13,037 nucleotides of DNA from Methanobacteriota archaeon (GTDB lineage Archaea; Thermoplasmatota; Poseidoniia; Poseidoniales; Poseidoniaceae), in contig JAAZUV010000026.1 in assembly GCA_018623995.1 (NCBI GenBank), positions 1-13,037 on the forward strand, in the 5' to 3' direction. A program made the position numbers and the translations under genes. Shown one piece after another: positions 6,423 through 13,037 of the stretch. Each line of letters starts with the position of its first letter. Position 1 is the stretch's first letter. A model generated the notes under the pieces. The model worked only from the letters and a program-made list of their open reading frames with translations, did not search any database and was not told where the DNA came from.

Positions 6423-6432
6423 TCAGATATGA
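6423..6432 (+). promoter_or_regulatory. TATA-like box of the giant secreted-protein gene
   Basis: TCAGATATGA is centred about 24 bases before the ATG at 6451, and no Shine-Dalgarno site is visible before that ATG. Together these suggest a leaderless transcript starting at or next to the start codon. Confidence 0.4.
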
Positions 6433-6450
6433 GTTCCTCAACCTGTTATC

Positions 6451-9400
6451 ATGGTCGAGGAAGCGATTCGGTTGATTCGACCAGGATTGCATCAACCAAA
6501 ACGCGGACGATTGGCCGCATTCTTGGTACTGGTCCTTCTTGTTCCTATTTTTCAGCCGGTTCAAGCAGACGTTTCTGTTGAACAGGACGATTTCGATTTG
6601 ATGGAGAAACTTTCCGACTTGATGGAATTCCAAGAATCGAGTGATGATGCCGTTGTTGCAGCAGGCTCATCCACTTCATCACTGGCTTTGGTTGAGGCGG
6701 CGAAGCGAGAGAGTCGAGAAGGTGATCCACTCAACGACTCAACGGAATATCTGAGTCAGGCTGAGTTGCGTGACACCTCACCGTTCGAGCCTGATCATCC
6801 GCGTCCTTACGAAGTTCTTCTCGATACAAGCACGCAACCTGAAGGTTGGCCAAACAATCTCGTTCAAACGCTCTTCTCGCTCGAGTCTTGGGATGTTACC
6901 GATCCACTCGCAGTTGGTATCAACACGTATGCTTTGTACATCAATTTCTCAAGCAGGGACAACGGTCCACAATATGAAGCGTGGGAATACGGGACGTTCA
7001 CTGGCGAATTGTTCGTCGGAACAGACCTTGTTCTGTTTGAAAATTACATCGATATTGATGGAGATTCAGTGGATGACGTATCCATATCACTGACCGTGCT
7101 TGGTCTGTTTACGTTGAACGAAGGGTTTGGATTTGAACCTCCCCTCAACCCACTGAATCCATTGAGTATTCCCGATACACTTTGGCTACGTCCAACGTTC
7201 CAGTGGAAGGTTGATTATCTAAACGAAAACGACCCAATTTGGGATGAACTTGCGCACATGGAAGTTTCACTCCTGAAGGGACTTGCATTTAATTCAGCGA
7301 TTCAAGACTCCCAGTCCTATGCGTTGGTCTTGGATACGCGCCTCACCCAACCGCCCAACAATTTCAGAGTGGAGGTCGGCATCCAAGAATTCAGATTCAG
7401 CATCTCGAACACGATTGGCAACATCTTCGGACTCTTGACCGACTTCCTGACAGGCGGTGCTTTGCCTGCTGACGCCCTTGCATTGACGAGTATTTCCGCT
7501 CCATATTCGATCGCGATACGGAATACAAATTCGGATGCTTTGAACAAACAGACAGAATGCGATGAAACCTACTATGATGTGTTCAACGATCATAGTTCGG
7601 TCAGCGAGACGCACAAATGTGGCTATGGCGTCGGTATAGGCTTCTTGCAATTTGACCAAGTCGATTCACAAGGCCAAGCAGAAGTCATCGATATGGGCTA
7701 CATCGACGTTGGATTCCATCCTGAATACGGTTCAAATGTCCTGCCGGAGGAAGTTGACCTTGTCCTACGAAACGACAACCTTGGTGACAACACGTTCGAC
7801 ACGGTCGAATTGTACAGCGATGTTGGTGCCGATTTGTGGCTTCATTACTTTGAAGACCGTAGCAACACACTCGAAGGTGGAACCTTTGGAAACATCACCG
7901 ATTCACGCTTGTGGATACGTGGCATTCCTTCAGGTACACTCCCTCAAGAGGAAATCGATGCCATCTTCACGATGATTGGTGAAGCCCCAGGAAGCTCAAA
8001 CCTACCAGGTGACATTCCAGACCGCCTTTCGTTCATCCTTGCCATCAAGAACTTCTCAGGTGATGCAACGGCCAACCAAAACGATCTGACACTCCCTGTC
8101 AATCCTGCAGCACCTCCTGCGACGTTGATTATGGTTGCAGGAACGGAGCGAATCAAGTCGTTATCATACAATTCAACGTTGATGCGAGGAGGCTATGCGA
8201 GTGACGTCAGCTCGCTTTCAATCCACGTTGAAAACCTCCCAGAGGTGCTCATCCTCAAAGGCAGTTTCCAACTTTCATCGACCGGTTTATCTCGCGTCAA
8301 TTTCAACAACCCTGATCTCAACACCATCTCACAACTGTTGGATAACGCACTGCTCACATTGGTGGAGGTTGTCCTCGATTTGGGTTCCATTCTCAACACG
8401 CTTCCGGATCTTATTGTTGGAACCGCTGGTAGCTCCGGAGGTGAACTTGAGGTGCTTTGTCTTAGTCAAGTTCGCCAAACATGGAACGATGGTTCTGTTC
8501 GCAGCCCAAGCAGCCTTGGTGTCATTTCGATGGCCATTGGAAGCAGCGACCACCCTTGGCTGACCGATTCCGACCACATTTTGCTTTCACAAGATACGGA
8601 AATTGAACAGGTTGATGGAAGAGATGGGCCGGTTGACCCTCTCGTACCTGTGGCGATGAGCCTTCGAATATCGAACATATCTCGTGTCTTCCAATCGTAC
8701 GACCCTGTAACGAGCGTCCGAGCGCTTGAATTGGGTGGTCAACAATCTGGAGCGCTCCTTGTTGGCCACATACGTCACTCTGGTACCGACTTTTCAGATG
8801 TTACCGCACAGTCTGCCATGATTTCAAATCGACCCGGTTTGTTGAGTGTAGTCCAAGACCCGGAAAAGTTGATGTATACTGCGAGTGAACCGATTGGAAC
8901 CATCACCTATGGTGGTGAGCAAGGTGTTCAGCGGAACGCCATTCGTCTTGAGGGATTACCAGCAGCATTCCAATTGAATCTCGGCGATTCGATTGGTTTC
9001 CAAGCGGATACGCCAATTACATCAATTATGGTTCAAATGACCAATGCAACAACACCTCTGACGATGGATGGAGACCACTTCCGATTCTGGGTGGATGCCG
9101 ATCAGGCCCAGACTTCGTTGAGTGCAAAAATATCCAATGTTCAATCGGTCCAACGATATTCTCCGATCGATCCAAATTCAACAGGGCCTGAAGGAAGCGC
9201 ACGTTACTCTTTGCAGCGACAAGTTTCAGCACCATTCAGTATTTCGATGGAAGATGTCAGTACGTACGATGATCCCTTCCTCGGTTTGAACGGCATGATG
9301 CGCATGGAACCACTTCCCGCAAATCTCGAGATTGTTCTTCCAAGCGATCTTGACTCAAGCGGTCTTGAAATTCCTGATTTCAGCCAAGGAGAGGGCGTTG

Positions 9401-11118
9401 AAGCACTCTCATTCTTCCTTGGCGACGTTGTTGGTATTGGTGGCCTCGTCAACGACTTGGTGTATGGCCTTGTCTCAAATGCAGGCGATACGACGGGTGA
9501 AGCTGCGAACGTTGCTTATGGAATCGATATGACAACTGGAGAGAGTTTCGACATTGTGGCTGACATGCGCAAAGGGTCTCTTGTCACAGACGAACCAGCA
9601 TGGCAACACGGTCTTGACATGCAAGCAGTCGAGCGTTCAGTGCTTGATTTCAACCTCTCAAAATTAACGAATTTGACGGAATCAAAACGCCTCGTCATCG
9701 AAGACGTTCTCGAAGATTACATCATCGATGCAACCGAACTCGCAGTATTGGAAGAGACCTTCTCCCAGAGCAATCTCTCGTTCGCTTATCCATTGATGAG
9801 GTTCCTCGATGATGGTGTCATTACCGAACGTGAGTTGGTCGGAATCGATGTCGAGTTGCTCGAAGAACTTGGCGTGACGTTTGAGAAACGCCGCAGTTGG
9901 CATCTTCGTACTTGGTTGCCTCAACTACCCGCGGGCAAGATTGAGATCAACTACGTCTTCTACCTTGAAGACGAGGTTCCAACGTACCAATTCCAGATGG
10001 ACTTGGAGGATTGGCTCCCTGCACGAGAGCGTCTGTACATCACCATGAATGGAATCGAACTCTCTTCCGCTGAATTACAGATTTTCGGTTTGGATACGGA
10101 GAAATCGAGAGACGTATCACTGCGAGCCGAGTTCACGAGGCAAGACAACCTTACCGTCCCTCGACTGTCCGTTGCAATGAGTTACGACATTGGCCAACGA
10201 TTGGATTATGCCTATGCGGTCTTCGTCGATTTGGAAAATCTTGTTCGTGCTGAGACCTTCATTGAAGGTGTGCCTCAATCGACACAATTCGCATCAACGA
10301 TTGGTGATATTCTGTCATTGAGCGTTGATGTCCCTCAACAATTCAGAGTCGGTGAAACAAGCGTTGATTCAATGATGATTCAGCAGCATCGGTTCGTTGA
10401 TGGCTTTTGGTGGCCAGCGACGACCTTCTTCCGTGACATACCTTCCGAGATGCGACTCACTGCAGCTCCAGATACCCGATACGATATTCGTGAAGAGACA
10501 TCGTTCCAAGGCATGATGACGCTTGACTACGCTTCGAATTCGGATCGGATGGACATGTACATCGAAGCAACGGGCAGAGCCATCGATGCCAAAGGAGACA
10601 CACTGATGTCTGCTAAGAATCTTCCAAAGACGTTCAAGCTTGAAACAACGGAAGATTGGGGTGTACGCATTGTATCGTCCGATCAAGGCGTTGAAGAGTT
10701 GTACATGCGTCAATCCAATGTTCCAGGTGCACCTGGTGCGTTCTTGGACCGTTTCGAAATCATTGGTGAGGACCTGAAAGGAGCAACCATTACCATTCAT
10801 CGCCCATTTGGTTATCCTGTGATTATCCTTGATGACATTACGACCGGCCGTCTCGTCTCAAGCGCCGAAGTTCATCTCGAGCCGGGTGTCTATGCACCTA
10901 TTTTCGGCGACCTCGAGGTCGATGGTCGCGGCGTCTTGCTCGATGCGCAATTCACAGGTATCCTTCCAACGTCCACGTCAATGGGCGTAAATGGTGTTGT
11001 TACCGATCTCTCAGTGGTAAGTACGCTCACTGGCGGCTCTGTCGAAACACGTCACATCATGGTCGTCGAACCGTTTACATCGGGCATTGCCTCGCTCTTT
11101 GCGATGATTTTTGGGTGA
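6451..11118 (+). CDS. Giant secreted protein of unknown function (1555 aa)
   Basis: I do not recognise this protein's family. Residues 1-39 form a signal peptide: a basic N-region to Arg20, a hydrophobic core at 21-34, and likely cleavage after VQA at 37-39. The rest is mostly beta-rich, acidic and full of Asn-X-Ser/Thr sites, as expected outside the cell. No membrane helix is obvious; only the last dozen residues (ending FAMIFG) are hydrophobic. Short motifs recur: an acidic/polar-x-LP or -VP step at 593-597, 833-837, 952-956, 1271-1275, 1328-1331 and 1388-1392, and [YF]-x-A-x-x-PI-x-x-I at 809-818 and 850-859. A helical insert at about 1076-1146 has two EF-hand-like half motifs. An Asp-rich segment (YIDIDGDSVDD) lies near the N-terminus, and the Cys pair in the TECD and HKCG segments may form a disulfide. 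The next gene starts four bases after its stop, so the two products probably work together. A structural, adhesive or binding role is a guess. Confidence 0.85.
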   Translation: MVEEAIRLIRPGLHQPKRGRLAAFLVLVLLVPIFQPVQADVSVEQDDFDLMEKLSDLMEFQESSDDAVVAAGSSTSSLALVEAAKRESREGDPLNDSTEYLSQAELRDTSPFEPDHPRPYEVLLDTSTQPEGWPNNLVQTLFSLESWDVTDPLAVGINTYALYINFSSRDNGPQYEAWEYGTFTGELFVGTDLVLFENYIDIDGDSVDDVSISLTVLGLFTLNEGFGFEPPLNPLNPLSIPDTLWLRPTFQWKVDYLNENDPIWDELAHMEVSLLKGLAFNSAIQDSQSYALVLDTRLTQPPNNFRVEVGIQEFRFSISNTIGNIFGLLTDFLTGGALPADALALTSISAPYSIAIRNTNSDALNKQTECDETYYDVFNDHSSVSETHKCGYGVGIGFLQFDQVDSQGQAEVIDMGYIDVGFHPEYGSNVLPEEVDLVLRNDNLGDNTFDTVELYSDVGADLWLHYFEDRSNTLEGGTFGNITDSRLWIRGIPSGTLPQEEIDAIFTMIGEAPGSSNLPGDIPDRLSFILAIKNFSGDATANQNDLTLPVNPAAPPATLIMVAGTERIKSLSYNSTLMRGGYASDVSSLSIHVENLPEVLILKGSFQLSSTGLSRVNFNNPDLNTISQLLDNALLTLVEVVLDLGSILNTLPDLIVGTAGSSGGELEVLCLSQVRQTWNDGSVRSPSSLGVISMAIGSSDHPWLTDSDHILLSQDTEIEQVDGRDGPVDPLVPVAMSLRISNISRVFQSYDPVTSVRALELGGQQSGALLVGHIRHSGTDFSDVTAQSAMISNRPGLLSVVQDPEKLMYTASEPIGTITYGGEQGVQRNAIRLEGLPAAFQLNLGDSIGFQADTPITSIMVQMTNATTPLTMDGDHFRFWVDADQAQTSLSAKISNVQSVQRYSPIDPNSTGPEGSARYSLQRQVSAPFSISMEDVSTYDDPFLGLNGMMRMEPLPANLEIVLPSDLDSSGLEIPDFSQGEGVEALSFFLGDVVGIGGLVNDLVYGLVSNAGDTTGEAANVAYGIDMTTGESFDIVADMRKGSLVTDEPAWQHGLDMQAVERSVLDFNLSKLTNLTESKRLVIEDVLEDYIIDATELAVLEETFSQSNLSFAYPLMRFLDDGVITERELVGIDVELLEELGVTFEKRRSWHLRTWLPQLPAGKIEINYVFYLEDEVPTYQFQMDLEDWLPARERLYITMNGIELSSAELQIFGLDTEKSRDVSLRAEFTRQDNLTVPRLSVAMSYDIGQRLDYAYAVFVDLENLVRAETFIEGVPQSTQFASTIGDILSLSVDVPQQFRVGETSVDSMMIQQHRFVDGFWWPATTFFRDIPSEMRLTAAPDTRYDIREETSFQGMMTLDYASNSDRMDMYIEATGRAIDAKGDTLMSAKNLPKTFKLETTEDWGVRIVSSDQGVEELYMRQSNVPGAPGAFLDRFEIIGEDLKGATITIHRPFGYPVIILDDITTGRLVSSAEVHLEPGVYAPIFGDLEVDGRGVLLDAQFTGILPTSTSMGVNGVVTDLSVVSTLTGGSVETRHIMVVEPFTSGIASLFAMIFG
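11113..11118 (+). promoter_or_regulatory. Ribosome binding site overlapping the giant gene's stop
   Basis: GGGTGA contains GGTGA, complementary to the 16S rRNA 3' end, and includes the TGA stop of the preceding gene. It lies four bases before the ATG at 11123, selecting that start over the in-frame TTG at 11111 and implying translational coupling. Confidence 0.55.
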
Positions 11119-11122
11119 GAAT

Positions 11123-11767
11123 ATGGATGACGAAATGATTGTTCATGAAGACGACATCGTCGCTGCGAAGCCAATGGGCTTGCTGGAGTCGACACAACGT
11201 CGTGAAGCGGCTGGAATGGGTCTAGATTTGAACGACCCCGAACAAGCCGAGGCTTATCGACAAGCACAGGAGATGGCTTTGTTTGTCAAGGAACGCATCC
11301 GTGACATCAATCCAGTACGCGTTGCCATCGCCGGATTGATTCTCATGCTCATGGTTGGATTGATTGCAAGCGGTTGGTACTGGATGATTCCTCGTGACGA
11401 TGTTGAAATTCACACGGTCTACATGCAACGCGGAGGCCATTTGGTCATGGCGGAACTGCAAAACGATGGAAGTCGGGAGATTCGCGATGTTGTGGTCGAG
11501 GTTGAATTCCTTGATTCTGAAGGTCTCTTGATTCAGTCCATGCGTGTGGAGGTTGATTCGGTCAAAGCACATTCGTCACTTGCCGGTGATGATCTCGAAA
11601 TGATGGTCCTTGGATACACTGTTTGGGATGAATATACGCTTCGGGTTTCTGTACGTTACACCATGTTTGACAACACACAGAATTTCATGGAAGTGAACCA
11701 TGTTGTCGGTACCTATGCATCCGAAATCTTTGTCGATCAAGTTGAGACAACCACTCGGCTATTCTGA
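11123..11767 (+). CDS. Single-helix membrane protein with FxLYD-like outer domain
   Basis: The protein has 214 residues and no cleavable signal. A polar, acidic N-terminal part (1-65, helical in character, with KERIRD just before the membrane) is followed by one hydrophobic helix (about 66-89), then a beta-rich domain of about 125 residues. Positive charges before the helix place the N-terminus in the cytoplasm. The outer domain, with VMAELQNDGSREIRDVVVEV at 108-127 followed by EFLDSEG, resembles FxLYD/DUF3426-type immunoglobulin-like folds, which have a strand with an Asn-Asp/Ser-Gly turn and then an F-x-D-x-x-G strand. That resemblance is by eye. It starts four bases after the giant secreted-protein gene with overlapping signals, so it may anchor or export that protein. 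No catalytic motif is visible. Confidence 0.8.
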   Translation: MDDEMIVHEDDIVAAKPMGLLESTQRREAAGMGLDLNDPEQAEAYRQAQEMALFVKERIRDINPVRVAIAGLILMLMVGLIASGWYWMIPRDDVEIHTVYMQRGGHLVMAELQNDGSREIRDVVVEVEFLDSEGLLIQSMRVEVDSVKAHSSLAGDDLEMMVLGYTVWDEYTLRVSVRYTMFDNTQNFMEVNHVVGTYASEIFVDQVETTTRLF

Positions 11768-11797
11768 TGGTGGTTTGTTCAAACAATTGACCCATAG

Positions 11798-11808
11798 CGA
11801 TAAATGCG
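11798..11808 (+). promoter_or_regulatory. TATA-like box of the subtilase gene
   Basis: GCGATAAATGC is centred about 29 bases before the ATG at 11832, the right distance for a transcript with almost no leader. A GAGGT at 11819-11823, eight bases before the ATG, could instead act as a ribosome binding site on a message read through from upstream. The evidence does not separate the two. Confidence 0.35.
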
Positions 11809-11831
11809 TCATCGAAACGAGGTTGAAAGTA

Positions 11832-13037
11832 ATGGAGCGTCGAGTCCGTCTAGCCCTTGGAATTCTCATCATCCTCTTGATGAGTCCATGGTCTTCGATG
11901 GTTGGTCCAGAAGCTGACGAACTACAACGTCTCGATGATGAGCGAGATGTCGAATTCTTTTCCATCCGAACCGATGCTTACTCGGATTTTGTCGGAACCT
12001 ATGCATCATCAGATGTCGAGGAAGAGCGTTTGATTGTCGCAGAGTCACGTATTGGAACCTTCTCAAGCAATGGCTTGGAACTACATCGCCCAATCTCCAG
12101 CGAAGCACTCGAGCCACGATTGGACGTTCAACTGCTCCTTGTCGATAACGACCGACACATGGCCGATGTTCGTAACGATCTCTCAGAAATTCCGGGTTTA
12201 GAAGTCCGTGAATTCATCAGCCCATCTGGGCTGATGGTTCAAGGAACCTCATCCGCTTTTGTAGCGGCACAATCGGTTGAAAGCATCGTTGCTCAATGGG
12301 ATGTTCCACTGGCGATGTTCCTCGATGATTCGCTTCTTGATGCGCTTATGTTTGAGGATGGAGAAGGTATGCTGCAAGGCGAAGAGGTTCGATTGGAAGG
12401 TTGGTGGGATGAACATCAACTCGACGTTCTCTCCGTTGCAGATTCTGATGGAAACACCATTCAACAAGATCTGTCTCAGGTTGCTGGCCTAGCTCTTGAT
12501 GATGCTGAGCATCTCGACCAAGGCCAGTACCGTGGCCTTCTTTCCAGCGACTCGTTGCTCGATGTGGTTCGCCAACCATCGGTTATGTGGCTTCGGTTCG
12601 AGCCTCAAATGGACTTTGACAACGACCAATCGAAGAACCACATGAAAATCAACACCATGCGTTCGTACTTCACAACCGACCTTGATGGTTCGGGACAAAT
12701 CGTTGCTGTTGCAGATTCAGGACTTGACGAAGATCACGGAGATTTCGGAACGCGAGTTGTTGGAAATTACGACGTGATTGGTGATGGTTCAACAGCAGAC
12801 AAACACTCAGGTCACGGCACCCACGTTGCATGCACCGTTCTCGGTGATGGAAGCAAGGGCGGTTATGCAGGTGTTGCACCAGATGCAGAATTGTACTTTC
12901 AAGCCATGGAGAACGACAATACTGGCAACTTTGTCTCACCATCTCTGAATTATCTCCTCAACACAGCGTACAACGCAGGTGCACGGATTCACACCAATTC
13001 CTGGGGCTCCTCCGCAACTTCAACTCAAGGTGAGTAC
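11832..13037 (+). CDS. Subtilisin-family (S8) serine protease, N-terminal part
   Basis: The first 402 codons are present and the reading frame is still open at the window edge. A signal peptide covers about residues 1-24 (MERRVRLALG, then a hydrophobic stretch). Residues 25-275 form an unusually long N-terminal region before the catalytic domain. The catalytic domain then begins: VAVADSGLD at 291-299 with catalytic Asp295, HSGHGTHVA at 325-333 with catalytic His328, GVAPDAELY at 347-355, and HTNSWG at 387-392 with oxyanion-hole Asn389. The catalytic Ser (GTSMA-type motif) would lie beyond the window, so activity cannot be confirmed. It is probably secreted or surface-bound and degrades proteins or trims neighbouring surface proteins. 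It follows the membrane-anchor gene after 64 bases. Confidence 0.93.
   Translation, partial: MERRVRLALGILIILLMSPWSSMVGPEADELQRLDDERDVEFFSIRTDAYSDFVGTYASSDVEEERLIVAESRIGTFSSNGLELHRPISSEALEPRLDVQLLLVDNDRHMADVRNDLSEIPGLEVREFISPSGLMVQGTSSAFVAAQSVESIVAQWDVPLAMFLDDSLLDALMFEDGEGMLQGEEVRLEGWWDEHQLDVLSVADSDGNTIQQDLSQVAGLALDDAEHLDQGQYRGLLSSDSLLDVVRQPSVMWLRFEPQMDFDNDQSKNHMKINTMRSYFTTDLDGSGQIVAVADSGLDEDHGDFGTRVVGNYDVIGDGSTADKHSGHGTHVACTVLGDGSKGGYAGVAPDAELYFQAMENDNTGNFVSPSLNYLLNTAYNAGARIHTNSWGSSATSTQGEY

Noticed and set aside
11111..11122. TTG start of the 214-residue membrane protein, overlapping the giant gene.
   Set aside because: The ATG at 11123 is correctly spaced from GGTGA, whereas the TTG has no ribosome binding site.

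Overview
The window looks archaeal. It carries a eukaryote/archaea-type ribosomal protein L15e. Several start codons sit behind GGAGGTGAT-like ribosome binding sites, and others sit about 25 bases behind TATA-like boxes with no leader. The combination of moderate base composition, small tightly packed genes, long exported Asp/Asn-rich PKD proteins and a subtilisin-like protease fits a planktonic euryarchaeon such as Marine Group II (Poseidoniales, Thermoplasmatota). That lineage is an inference from gene content and style; no marker was searched.

Left part (1-1805): a SpoU/TrmH-family RNA 2'-O-methyltransferase and a two-helix DUF2892 membrane protein lie on the minus strand. A single-domain rhodanese diverges from the DUF2892 gene across a 61-base promoter region. 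Rhodanese and DUF2892 are fused in bacterial YgaP, so this pair looks like a split version. A possible 34-residue membrane peptide gene follows.

Middle part (1806-3881): an RNA/translation cluster on the plus strand, comprising L15e, a small PRC-barrel protein and ribonuclease Z (tRNA 3' end maturation). The last two have strong ribosome binding sites and almost no gap, so they are probably cotranscribed.

Right part (3907-13037, about 70% of the window): four consecutive plus-strand genes for exported or membrane-anchored proteins. They are (i) an 822-residue protein with a duplicated N-terminal beta domain, three PKD domains, one membrane helix and a cytoplasmic zinc ribbon; (ii) a 1555-residue secreted protein of unknown function with degenerate internal motifs and a tandem EF-hand-like segment; (iii) a 214-residue single-helix membrane protein with an FxLYD-like outer domain, four bases after (ii); and (iv) the first 402 residues of a subtilisin-family protease with a very long N-terminal region, cut by the window edge. 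This block is the most novel part: it looks like a cell-envelope module whose largest member I cannot assign to any family.

No rRNA, tRNA, CRISPR array, insertion sequence or integration site was seen. No stretch longer than 300 bases lacks a gene; the longest is 1554-1805, which holds the possible small peptide gene and the L15e promoter.
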